A stretch of 64,000 nucleotides of DNA from Natronosporangium sp035305625 (lineage in GTDB: Bacteria > Actinomycetota > Actinomycetes > Mycobacteriales > Micromonosporaceae). The position numbers were made by a program, and so were the translations under genes. The stretch covers positions 186,001 through 250,000 of the forward strand of contig CAWEKD010000009.1 in assembly GCA_963809545.1 (NCBI GenBank). Direction: 5' to 3'. The notes under the pieces were generated by a model, which searched no databases, was not told the origin of the DNA, and saw nothing but the letters and a program-made list of their open reading frames with translations. Below, piece after piece: positions 16,614 through 25,575 of the stretch (positions are counted from its first letter, which is position 1; each line of letters begins with the position of its first letter).

Positions 16614-16940
16614 ATGCACCTCATCCCCACGGACCGGTTCGACTGCCCGCCCGGGGCGCCTAACCACTATGTGGAGCATGTGCGGGTGGAGTCGATGAGT
16701 GTCGGCACCTACGTCATCCCGGTCGGTGGGGTGGATGACCAGCAACCGCACGGCGAGGACGAGGTGTATGTGGTGCTGTCCGGCCGCGGGCAGTTCACCG
16801 CCGGCGACCGGACGGTGCCGGTGGCGGCCGGGAGCACGCTGTTCGTGCCGGCCGGCGAGCCGCACCGGTTCCATGACGTGACGGAAGACCTGGCGGTGCT
16901 GGTGGTGTTCGCGCCGCCGTACCGCGGCCGGAGCGCGTGA
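16614..16940 (+). CDS. Small single-domain cupin protein
   Basis: 108 residues from ATG 16614, chosen because GGAAGGAG lies nine bases upstream; an in-frame GTG at 16587 is less likely. The cupin barrel motifs are clear: HGEDEVYVVLSGRGQF (motif 1, with His and Glu ligands) and VPAGEPHRFHD (motif 2 with His). It probably binds a divalent metal; substrate unknown. It follows the TIGR03085 gene by 23 bases and may be co-transcribed. Confidence 0.8.
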   Translation: MHLIPTDRFDCPPGAPNHYVEHVRVESMSVGTYVIPVGGVDDQQPHGEDEVYVVLSGRGQFTAGDRTVPVAAGSTLFVPAGEPHRFHDVTEDLAVLVVFAPPYRGRSA

Positions 16941-16969
16941 TCGGAAGCCCGGGATGATCCGACCAATCG

Positions 16970-17013
16970 TCCTGATTTCCTGACTTTCCGCCGCGGAACT
17001 CCCAGAATCAGGA
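16970..17013. promoter_or_regulatory. Inverted repeat TCCTGATT ... AATCAGGA upstream of the kinase-like gene
   Basis: Eight-base halves at 16970-16977 and 17006-17013 are exact inverses. The right half includes the AGGA that would act as ribosome site for the ATG at 17016, so the repeat could be an operator or an RNA stem that hides the ribosome site. Confidence 0.35.
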
Positions 17014-17015
17014 TT

Positions 17016-17684
17016 ATGAAAATCTTTCGCAATCCTGGCCGGGAGGTACTCCGCCGGTTGGCCGCCGCCGAACCGGCGGATCCGCGGCACCCGTACGATC
17101 ACCGGACGCTACCGCCGGTAGTGACAATCTACGCCCAATCCGGCACCGGGGTGGAAACAATCGCCCCCCAGGTGGCCGCGCAACTGGGGGTGCCCTGGCA
17201 TGACAACGTCATTCCACCCGAGCTCGCCGCTCGGGCCGGGCTGCCGCCCGACCTGGTAGCCGACGTCCTCCACCGTCGGCGCTGGCGGCGACGCCGGCGG
17301 TCGGAACCGTCCGAGACCACCGGGGCCACCGCCGGCCGCACCCCGCCGGGAGCGGTGGTCGTCGGCCCCGCCGGCGCGGTGTTGCTGCGGTCGATACCGG
17401 GGGCACTGCACGTGCAGCTCGACGGCCCCTGGGAACGGCGGATCGCCAGGATCATGGCCACGGAGCGGGTCGACCGTCCCAGCGCGGAACAGCTGGCCCG
17501 CACGGCGGACCGGGCCCGGGCCGCCTGGATCCGGCGTACCTTCGGCACCACCGCCGACGATCCGGACCTGTACCACCTACGCCTCGACAGCACCGCCTAC
17601 AGCATGGACACCTGTGTGGACTTGATTGTCAGCGCCAGCAATCGACGGACGGGGGTGACCGACCTGGCACCATCGTGGGTGTGA
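17016..17684 (+). CDS. Cytidylate kinase-like family protein
   Basis: 222 residues. After a 35-residue lead it reads TIYAQSGTGVETIAPQVAAQLGVPWHDNVI, a degenerate P-loop start of the cytidylate-kinase-like (AAA_26) family, then GAVVVGPAGAVLLRSIPGALHVQLDGPWERRIARIM and TADRARAAWIRRTFG as the NMP-binding and lid regions. The canonical GKS/GKT is absent (SGTGVET), so ATP binding is uncertain. A basic tract of arginines occurs at ~residues 87-94. The end overlaps the next gene by ten bases. Confidence 0.68.
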   Translation: MKIFRNPGREVLRRLAAAEPADPRHPYDHRTLPPVVTIYAQSGTGVETIAPQVAAQLGVPWHDNVIPPELAARAGLPPDLVADVLHRRRWRRRRRSEPSETTGATAGRTPPGAVVVGPAGAVLLRSIPGALHVQLDGPWERRIARIMATERVDRPSAEQLARTADRARAAWIRRTFGTTADDPDLYHLRLDSTAYSMDTCVDLIVSASNRRTGVTDLAPSWV

Positions 17685-18994
17685 GTGAGTCCTCTGGTTC
17701 GACCCTTCGCCGGATCACTGCTCTCGCCCTGCCAGCCCTGGTGGTGCTCGCCGCCGAGCCGCTGTACGTGCTGGTGGACACCGCGGTGGTAGGCCACCTG
17801 GGCCCGGTGCCGCTCGCGGCCCTGACGATCGGCGGCACCCTGATGACCATCGCCGCCTGGCTGGGGAACGTGCTGGCCTACGGCACCACCAGCCGGGCCG
17901 CGCGGCGGTTCGGCGCCGACGACCGCGCGGCCGCGGTCGCCGAGGGGGTGCAGGCCTCCTGGCTCGCCCTGACGGTCGGGGTGGCGCTGACCATCATCGC
18001 GATGTTGGCCGCCGGTCCCGTCACCGCGCTGATGGCGGGTGGGAAACCAGAGGTAGCCACCGCGGCCGCCAGCTGGTTGCGCATCGCCGCGCTGGGCATC
18101 CCGGGGCTGTTGCTGGCCACCGCCGGCAACGGCTGGCTCCGCGGGGTGCAAGACTTCCGCCGCCCGCTGCGGTACGTGCTCGGCGCCAACCTGCTGTCCG
18201 CGGTACTGTGCCCGATCCTGGTCTACCCGGTCGGGTGGGGGCTGGAAGGCTCGGCGGTCGCCAACGTCACCGCCCAGACGCTGGCCGGTGCGCTGTTCGT
18301 CCGGGCCCTGATACGGGAACGGGTGCCGCTGGCCCCCCAGGCGGCGGTGATCCGCCGACAGCTGGCGGTGGGGCGGGACCTGCTGATCCGGGGCGGGGCG
18401 ATGCACCTCTGCTTCCTGTCCGCGGCGGCGGTGGCGGCCCGGTTCGGTGTCGCCACCCTGGGGGCCCACCAGATCGCGCTGCAGCTGTGGTTCTTCTGCG
18501 CGCTGGCGCTGGACGCGGTGGCGATCGCGGCCCAGGCCCTGGTCGGGGCGGCGCTCGGGGGCGGTCGGGAGGCCGAAGCGCGCGCGCTGGCGTTGCGGAT
18601 CACCGGATACGGCCTGGCCGGCGGGGCGTTGTTCGCGCTGGTGATCGGGCTGGGATCCGGGTTCCTCCCCGGACTGTTCACCAACGACCCGCAGGTACGG
18701 GCGGAGGCGATGGTGGCCTGGCCCTGGTTTGTGGCGCTGCTGCCGGTCGCGGGGGTGGTGTACGCGCTGGACGGGGTGCTGATCGGCGCCGGGGACATGC
18801 GCTACCTCCGGAACCTGACCCTGATCGCCACCCTGGGCGCGTTCCTCCCGGCGATCTGGCTCGCCTACGCGCTCCAACTCGGGCTGGCCGGGATCTGGTC
18901 CGGGCTGACGCTGTTCATCGCGGTCCGGTTGTTCGCCCAGCTCGACCGGTTGCGGACCGGCCGGTGGATCGTGCTCGGCGCGGTCCGCACCTGA
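17675..18994 (+). CDS. MATE-family efflux transporter (DinF-like)
   Basis: 439 residues from GTG 17675, overlapping the previous gene. Twelve membrane helices in two homologous halves: LALPALVVLAAEPLYVLVDTAVVGHLG is the first-helix signature of the DinF branch (conserved Pro and Asp), and LGAHQIALQLWFFCALALDAVAIAAQALVG is the equivalent in the second half. Expected to export organic cations or drugs by cation antiport. Confidence 0.9.
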   Translation: MGVSESSGSTLRRITALALPALVVLAAEPLYVLVDTAVVGHLGPVPLAALTIGGTLMTIAAWLGNVLAYGTTSRAARRFGADDRAAAVAEGVQASWLALTVGVALTIIAMLAAGPVTALMAGGKPEVATAAASWLRIAALGIPGLLLATAGNGWLRGVQDFRRPLRYVLGANLLSAVLCPILVYPVGWGLEGSAVANVTAQTLAGALFVRALIRERVPLAPQAAVIRRQLAVGRDLLIRGGAMHLCFLSAAAVAARFGVATLGAHQIALQLWFFCALALDAVAIAAQALVGAALGGGREAEARALALRITGYGLAGGALFALVIGLGSGFLPGLFTNDPQVRAEAMVAWPWFVALLPVAGVVYALDGVLIGAGDMRYLRNLTLIATLGAFLPAIWLAYALQLGLAGIWSGLTLFIAVRLFAQLDRLRTGRWIVLGAVRT

Positions 18995-18996
18995 CC

Positions 18997-19019
18997 GCCG
19001 GCGGCGCCCCGCCGCCGGC
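18997..19019. terminator. GC hairpin between convergent genes
   Basis: GCCGGCGGCG-CCC-CGCCGCCGGC is a perfect 10-bp stem with a three-base loop. It starts two bases after the MATE stop and touches the stop of the macro-domain gene, so it can serve both strands. No T-run. Confidence 0.5.
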
Positions 19020-19528
19020 TACGCCCCGGCGATCCGCTCGGCCAGCGCCAGGGTCGCCGCGTCGAACAGCACCAGCCGGGCCAGTTCCACCGGGTGCGCG
19101 GACTCGCGCAGTCCGGTCAGCGCCTGCGTGATCGCATCCTCCTTCGGCCACCCGTACGCCCCGGCGGAAATCAAGGGGAAAGCGACGCTGGCGGCCCCCA
19201 GCTCCGCGGCCACCCGCAGGCTGTTGCGGTAGCAGGCCCGCAGCGTCTCGGACCGATCCTCGGTCTCGCTCCACACCGGCCCTACCGTGTGGATCACCCA
19301 CCGGGCCGGCAACCGGCCGGCGGTGGTGGCCACCGCCTGGCCCGGTGGGAGCCCGTCCGGGTATTGCTCGGCGCGCAGGCGTCGGCACTCGGCGAGGATC
19401 TCCGGGCCACCCGCCCGATGGATGGCCCCGTCCACTCCCCCGCCTCCCAGCAAGGACGAGTTGGCGGCGTTGACGATCGCGTCCACCCGCTGTTCGGTGA
19501 TGTCGCCGGACACCAGTTCGATCCGCAT
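19019..19528 (-). CDS. Macro-domain protein, probable O-acetyl-ADP-ribose deacetylase
   Basis: 169 residues from ATG 19528 (MRIELVSGDITEQRVDAIVN), preferred over an ATG ten codons upstream because the domain starts directly there. Macro-domain motifs: GDITEQRVDAIVNAANSSLLGGGGVDGAIHRAGG (adenine and diphosphate binding), PARWVIHTVGPVW, and PLISAGAYGWP near the distal ribose. This matches the MacroD/YmdB type that hydrolyses O-acetyl-ADP-ribose or mono-ADP-ribosylated proteins. It is a stand-alone gene. Confidence 0.92.
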   Translation of the reverse strand: MRIELVSGDITEQRVDAIVNAANSSLLGGGGVDGAIHRAGGPEILAECRRLRAEQYPDGLPPGQAVATTAGRLPARWVIHTVGPVWSETEDRSETLRACYRNSLRVAAELGAASVAFPLISAGAYGWPKEDAITQALTGLRESAHPVELARLVLFDAATLALAERIAGA

Positions 19529-19612
19529 CCGTCTCCCTGCCCTGCTCGGTCTGGCCACTCGTTACCGTAGCCGGGCTGATGCCGGCGCCGGCGCGGGCAC
19601 GCGCGCACGGCC

Positions 19613-19987
19613 TCAGCTGACGTTGAGGTTGTCCGACACCTCGCCCGCCAGCCGCTCCAGCGCCTCCTGCACCTGGGCCGGATCCGGGCCCTCCGCCCCC
19701 TCAATCGCCACCTCGGCGGTGCTGCCCCCGGCCGGCCGGTCGCGGACCGTCAACTGCCCGGACCAGTCCCGCTCCACGGGGTGGATCGACGCCCGCAGCT
19801 GCTCCCGCCACACCGAGGTGGCGATCTGCTCGCTGCCCCCGTCCCACACCACCTGCAGCTGGTCGTCGTCGACCGGCTCCAGCCGTACCTGCTCCGGCAG
19901 CCACCGCGCCCACCGATTCAGGTCGGTGGCGGTGCCGAACACCGTCTCAGCCGGGGCTGAGAAGTCCCGCGATACGGTGAAGCCCAT
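19613..19987 (-). CDS. SRPBCC-family (polyketide cyclase-like) protein
   Basis: 124 residues: MGFTVSRDFSAPAETVFGTATDLNRWARWLP is the start of the SRPBCC fold, with alternating strands to SGQLTVRDRPAGGSTAEVAIEG and a C-terminal helix DPAQVQEALERLAGEVSDNL. It is a small ligand-binding protein of unknown role. The neighbours give no hint: a macro-domain gene downstream and a divergent ZIP gene upstream across 113 bases. Confidence 0.75.
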   Translation of the reverse strand: MGFTVSRDFSAPAETVFGTATDLNRWARWLPEQVRLEPVDDDQLQVVWDGGSEQIATSVWREQLRASIHPVERDWSGQLTVRDRPAGGSTAEVAIEGAEGPDPAQVQEALERLAGEVSDNLNVS

Positions 19988-20100
19988 CGCCTCGTCCTTC
20001 CGCCACCCGATCTACCCCGTCCAGGCCCCGAATCCCTACCCCGCACCGGGCCGCCGTACACGCCGGTTTGCCACCGACCGGCGCGGGCACTCCTGTCGGT

Positions 20101-20856
20101 GTGCCTGGTTGGTTGGAGGCGCTGGGATGGGGGCTGCTGACCGGTGGAGCGCTGGTGGTCGGCGCCGGGCTCGGCTATCAACTGCGGGTGCCCCGCCGAC
20201 TGGTGGCCAGCGCGATGGCGTTCGGCGCCGGCACCCTGCTGGCCGCGATGGCCTACGAACTGATCGCCGACGCCCACGAGCGCGCCGGGCTGCTCCCCAC
20301 CGCGGTCGGCGCCGTGACCGGGGCGCTCGCCTACACCGGTGTCAACCTCCTGCTCGCCCGCCGAGGCGGCCGCCACCGCAAACGCTCCGGTGGGCAGCAG
20401 CCCAGTGAGCAGCAACAGGCCGGATCCGGGTTGGCGATCGCGGTCGGTTCCCTGCTGGACGGGGTGCCGGAGTCGGTGGTGATCGGCGGCAGCGTGCTGG
20501 CGGGTGGCCCCGTCAGCACCGCGGCCGTGGCCGCCATCATGATCAGTAACGTGCCGGAGGGGCTGTCCAGCGCCACCGGCATGCGCCGGGCCGGCCGCCC
20601 CGCCCGATACGTGTACGGGGTGTGGGGCGCGGTGGCGATGGCCTCCGGGGCGGCGGCGCTGATCGGGTATCTGCTGCTGGGGCGCGCACCGGAACCGGTG
20701 CTGGCCGGTATCACCGCCTTGGCCGCCGGCGCGATCCTCACCATGGTCAGCGACACCATGATCCCGGAGGCGTTCGACCAGGCTCACCTGTTGATCGGCT
20801 TGGTGACCGTGGCCGGGTTCCTGACCGCCTTCGGCCTGTCCCAGTTGGCCGGCTGA
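20101..20856 (+). CDS. ZIP-family metal transporter-like membrane protein
   Basis: 251 residues from GTG 20101 (VPGWLEALGWGLLTGG); an in-frame TTG at 20068 is less likely. About eight helices with a hydrophilic His/Arg/Gln loop at ~100-120. Helix IV signature LLDGVPESVVIGG and helix V ISNVPEGLSS carry the glutamates and asparagine typical of ZIP transporters, though the histidines of classical zinc ZIPs are absent. Metal uptake or efflux is likely but the ion cannot be named. Confidence 0.82.
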   Translation: MPGWLEALGWGLLTGGALVVGAGLGYQLRVPRRLVASAMAFGAGTLLAAMAYELIADAHERAGLLPTAVGAVTGALAYTGVNLLLARRGGRHRKRSGGQQPSEQQQAGSGLAIAVGSLLDGVPESVVIGGSVLAGGPVSTAAVAAIMISNVPEGLSSATGMRRAGRPARYVYGVWGAVAMASGAAALIGYLLLGRAPEPVLAGITALAAGAILTMVSDTMIPEAFDQAHLLIGLVTVAGFLTAFGLSQLAG

Positions 20857-20892
20857 CCGCCCCTCGCCGACGCCGGCATACTTGAGGCCACC

Positions 20893-21596
20893 ATGCGCGT
20901 CGGGCTGTTCCTCACCTGCGTCAACGACCTGATGTTCCCGGACACCGGGCGGGCCGTGGTCCGGATCCTGGAGCGGCTCGGCCACGTGGTGGAGTTCCCC
21001 ACCGACCAGACCTGCTGCGGCCAGGCGCACGCCAACTCCGGTTACCGGGCCGAGGCGGTGGCGCTGGCCCGGCACTTCGCCGCCACCTTCGCCCCGTACG
21101 AGGTGGTGGTGGCGCCCGCCGGATCCTGTGTGGCGATGGTGCGCCACTGGTATCCGCGCCTGTGGCCGGCGGCCGCCCCGGTGGCCGCGCGCACCTATGA
21201 ACTGTCCGAACTGCTGATCGACCGGCTGGGCGTGACCGATCTGGGCGCCCGGTTCCCGCACCGGGTCACCTACCACCCCAGCTGCCACGGGCTGCGCGGC
21301 CTGCGGCTGGGTGACCGGCCGGTGCGGCTGCTGCGGGCGGTACGGGACCTGGAGCTGGTGGAGTTGCCGGACGCCGCGCAGTGCTGTGGGTTCGGCGGCA
21401 CGTTCGCGGTGGGCAACCGGGAGGTGTCCGCCGCCATGCTGGCCGACAAGTGCGCGGCGATCACCGCTACCGACGCCGCGTACGTGGCCGCCACCGACAA
21501 CTCCTGTCTGTGGCATATCGGTGGTGGCTTGTCCCGGCAGGGCCGGGTGGCCCGGCCGATCCACTACGCCGAGATCCTCGCCGCCGGGGAGGACTG

Positions 21597-21597
<1 letters not shown>
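20893..21597 (+). CDS. lutA: Lactate utilization protein A (Fe-S oxidoreductase subunit)
   Basis: 234 residues with the two CCG cysteine-rich domains of LutA/YkgE: QTCCGQAHANSGY, YHPSCHGLRG and QCCGFGGTF, which probably hold an iron-sulfur cluster. With LutB and LutC it forms the L-lactate oxidising complex. The start ATG at 20893 is 36 bases after the ZIP gene. The stop overlaps the lutB start (TGATG). Confidence 0.92.
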
Positions 21598-23014
<1,417 letters not shown>

Positions 23015-23018
<4 letters not shown>

Positions 23019-23686
23019 ACGCCCGCACGGAGATCCTGGCCCGGTTGCGGGCGGCGCGCGCTGCGGCGGCCGCCCCGACCGGGGCACCCGCGAGTCCGGC
23101 ACCGGCGCCCCCAGCGGAGAGACCAGCGGGTGACCTGATGGATCGATTGGCCGAGCGCCTGCGCGACTACCGGGCGGTGGTACACCGGTGCCCACCCGAC
23201 GGCCTCGCCGCCACCCTGGCCCGGGTGCTGGCGGACAGCCGGCTGGTGGTCGCGCCGGCTGATCTGCCCGCCGAGTGGTTGCGCGGCCACGACGGCGAGG
23301 TCCGGCGGGAAGCGGTCGAGGAGCCGCTGCCCTGGTCGCTGCTGGACCGGGCCGGCACCACCGTGGTGACGGGGTGCGCGGCGGCGATCGCCGAGACCGG
23401 CACCATCCTGCTGGATAGCGGACGATGGCAGGGTCGACGGGAGCTCACCCTGGTGCCGGACCATCACGTGTGCGTGGTGTTCGCCGCGCAGGTGGTGAGG
23501 TCGGTACCGGACGGGCTGGCCCGACTCCCCGACCCGACCCGGCCGCTCACCCTGATCTCCGGCCCCTCGGCCACCAGCGACATCGAACTCACCCGGGTAG
23601 AGGGTGTGCACGGTCCCCGCCGGCTAGAAGTGATGATCATCGAATCTGGACGATCGAAACCCGGCCCGGTTATGGTGGGTGGGTGA
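23015..23686 (+). CDS. lutC: Lactate utilization protein C
   Basis: 223 residues from GTG 23015. A LUD domain is visible: an Ala/Pro-rich lead (~residues 10-38), then WSLLDRAGTTVVTGCAAAIAETGTI, VPDHHVCVVFAAQVV and the family C-terminal signature SGPSATSDIELTRVEGVHGPR. About 15 residues follow the usual end (ESGRSKPGPVMVGG). Its last bases overlap the GTG of the first GPP34 gene, and the 3' portion from ~23541 was copied downstream in a tandem duplication. Confidence 0.92.
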
Positions 23687-24363
23687 GGCCTTCGCTGCTG
23701 GAGGAGCTGCTCCTGATCGCCTACTCCGACCAGGGAACCCTGGTGACCTCGGTCGCGGCGGTGGACTGCGGTCTGGCGGGGGCGGTGCTGATGGAGCTGA
23801 TGCTAGCGGGGCGGCTCACCCTGACCAAACGGGCGGTGACCGTGGTGTCGGACGAACCCACCGGTGATCCGCTGCTGGACGAGGCCCTCACCCGGATCCG
23901 CACCAGCCGTCCCGCCGCGCCCCGGAAATGGGTGCAGGTGTTACGGGGCGGCCTCCAGGATCGGGTGCTGGAGCGACTGGTGGCCCGTGGGGTGCTCCGG
24001 CGGGAGAAGCGCCGCGTCCTGCTGGTCCTCCCACAGATCCGGTATCCGTCCGCGACCGGTATGACACCCGCGCCAGAGATCGATGCACGACAACGACTGC
24101 GGGCGATGGTGGCCGGCACCGGGCCGGTCGATCCCCGCACCGCGGCGTTGGGGGCGCTGGTCCAGGCGACGGGCCTGGATCGGGAGGTGTTCCCGGACCT
24201 ACCCGACCGGGAGCGGAAGCACCGGTTGGCCACCGTGGTGGCCAGCGGATGGCCGGACCAGGCGGTCCAGCAGGCGATCAAGGACCTGCAGAACGAGCTG
24301 GCCATCATGGCGGCAGCGGCCGCCTCCGCCGCCGCCATTTCCGCGGCCGCGGTCGGCGGCTGA
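23683..24363 (+). CDS. GPP34 (GOLPH3/VPS74-like) family protein, copy 1
   Basis: 226 residues from GTG 23683. It opens RPSLLEELLLIAYSDQGTL and contains LMELMLAGRLTLTKRAVTVV and VLERLVARGVLRREKRRVLL, the alpha-helical signatures of the GOLPH3/VPS74 domain, which in eukaryotes binds phosphatidylinositol-4-phosphate. The bacterial role is unknown but membrane association is plausible. The C-terminus is Ala-rich (AAAAASAAAISAAAVGG). TATGGT lies six bases before the start, matching a leaderless promoter, although the frame also overlaps lutC. Confidence 0.83.
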   Translation: MRPSLLEELLLIAYSDQGTLVTSVAAVDCGLAGAVLMELMLAGRLTLTKRAVTVVSDEPTGDPLLDEALTRIRTSRPAAPRKWVQVLRGGLQDRVLERLVARGVLRREKRRVLLVLPQIRYPSATGMTPAPEIDARQRLRAMVAGTGPVDPRTAALGALVQATGLDREVFPDLPDRERKHRLATVVASGWPDQAVQQAIKDLQNELAIMAAAAASAAAISAAAVGG

Positions 24364-24380
24364 CACGAAGACGGGGCGAC

Positions 24381-24470
24381 GGCCGCTCACTTGATTCCGC
24401 CCCTCGGCCACCGGCCACATCGCACTCATCCGGGTGTGCATGGCCTCCGCCGACCGGAAATGATGATCAT
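24381..24470 (+). pseudogene. lutC 3'-end remnant between the GPP34 copies
   Basis: The segment GGCCGCTCAC...CCCCTCGGCCACC...CATCGCACTCATCCGGG...GTGCATGGCCTCCGCCGACC aligns with the last ~90 bases of the lutC domain (23541-23630) but has small gaps that break the frame. It carries no coding capacity and marks the left edge of the second repeat unit. Confidence 0.65.
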
Positions 24471-24504
24471 CGAATCTGGGAGAACCGCCGGCTATGGTGG
24501 GAAG

Positions 24505-25185
24505 ATGAGGCCTTCACTGCTGGAGGAGCTGCTCCTGATCGCCTACTCCGACCAGGGGAGCCTGAAGGCCTCCGCCGGGGTGGTGGATTACGGTCTGGCG
24601 GGGGCGGTGCTGATGGAGCTGATGCTAGCGGGGCGGCTCACCCTGACCAAACGGGCGGTGACCGTGGTGTCGGACGAACCCACCGGTGATCCGCTGCTGG
24701 ACGAGGCCCTCACCCGGATCCGCACCAGCCGCCGGACCTCCCCGCGGAAGTGGGTGCTGACGCTACGGCACGGGCTCCGGAAGCGGGTGCTGGAGCGACT
24801 GGTGGCGCGCGGGGTGCTCCGGCGGGAGAAGCGCCGCGTCCTGTTGATCTTCCCGCAGACCCGGTACCCATCCGTGACCGGGGCGGAGCCGGCGCTGGAG
24901 ACCGATGCACGGCAACGACTGCGGGCGATGGTGACCGGCGAGGGGCCCGCCGATCCCCGCACCGCGGCGCTGGGGGCGCTGGTCCAGGCGGTCAAGTTGG
25001 ACCGGAGAGTGTTTCCGGACCTGTCCCACCGGGAGCGGAAGCACCGGCTGACCGCCGCGGTGGCCAGCGGATGGCCGGACCGAACGATCCAGCAGGCGAT
25101 CAAGGACCTGCAGGACGAACTGGCCATCATGGCGGCGGTGGTCGCTAGCTCCGCGGCGGTTTCTTCCATCACGGCCAGCAGTTGA
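24505..25185 (+). CDS. GPP34 (GOLPH3/VPS74-like) family protein, copy 2
   Basis: 226 residues from ATG 24505, the same length as copy 1 and colinear with it throughout. Residues ~29-76 are identical; differences cluster at ~21-27 (SLKASAGVV), ~77-95 (RTSPRKWVLTLRHGLRKR) and in the C-terminal third, which ends AAVVASSAAVSSITASS. TATGGT at 24493-24498 lies six bases before the ATG, as in copy 1. Both copies are uninterrupted, so both may be functional. Confidence 0.83.
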   Translation: MRPSLLEELLLIAYSDQGSLKASAGVVDYGLAGAVLMELMLAGRLTLTKRAVTVVSDEPTGDPLLDEALTRIRTSRRTSPRKWVLTLRHGLRKRVLERLVARGVLRREKRRVLLIFPQTRYPSVTGAEPALETDARQRLRAMVTGEGPADPRTAALGALVQAVKLDRRVFPDLSHRERKHRLTAAVASGWPDRTIQQAIKDLQDELAIMAAVVASSAAVSSITASS

Positions 25186-25339
25186 AGCCGAAGTCATGAC
25201 TAGACCGATAATCCGGTCAATCAATCCGCCCCGGGCGGTGCGGTCGGCGGCATCTCGGGGCACGCACCTCCGCAGATGGTTGCCCACCCCCAGCCAGGTA
25301 CGTATGATCTTTGTCGCATAACTGCATGCGCCGTTCGAG

Positions 25340-25557
25340 CCCCAGCGGGAGATCCGGGTCCGCCCGGAGCCGTAGGAGCAAGCCCTCCCCGCAACCTCTC
25401 AGGCCACCGCACCGCTGGGGTGAGGCGACTCTGGAAAGTGGCCTCCTCGTAGGGGCCCACCGACGGGGCAAGCGGACGGTAACGGCCGCGGAATCTCTCA
25501 GGTGCGACGACAGAGTCGGGGAGACCAGTGGTGCGCAGGGCACCACTGTCGTGGTCT
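25340..25557 (+). ncRNA. Tandem glycine riboswitch with downstream hairpin
   Basis: Two glycine aptamers in series. Aptamer 1 (~25345-25440): GGAGCCGTAGGAGCAA, CCTCTCAGGCC and ACTCTGGAAAG. Aptamer 2 (~25457-25525): CACCGACGGGGCAAGC, ATCTCTCAGGTGCGACGACAGAG. A hairpin CAGTGGTGC-GCAGG-GCACCACTG (25526-25548), extended by GAGAC/GTCTC, lies just before the ribosome site AGGAGG of the next gene and is the likely expression platform. The leader is ~390 bases after the last GPP34 gene and controls L-serine ammonia-lyase. Confidence 0.85.
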
Positions 25558-25575
25558 CTCAGGAGGGCGCGGCTC

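Larger units (their letters stand above)
23541..25185 (+). repeat. Tandem duplication of the lutC 3' end plus GPP34 gene
   Basis: Unit 1 runs from about 23541 to 24363 and unit 2 from about 24381 to 25185. Both start at GGCCGCTCAC, share CCCCTCGGCCACC and ATGATGATCATCGAATCTGG, and then the whole GPP34 gene. Within the genes a 140-base block is identical (23770-23909 and 24592-24731), while flanking parts have diverged. This points to an old duplication with later gene conversion. Confidence 0.85.
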
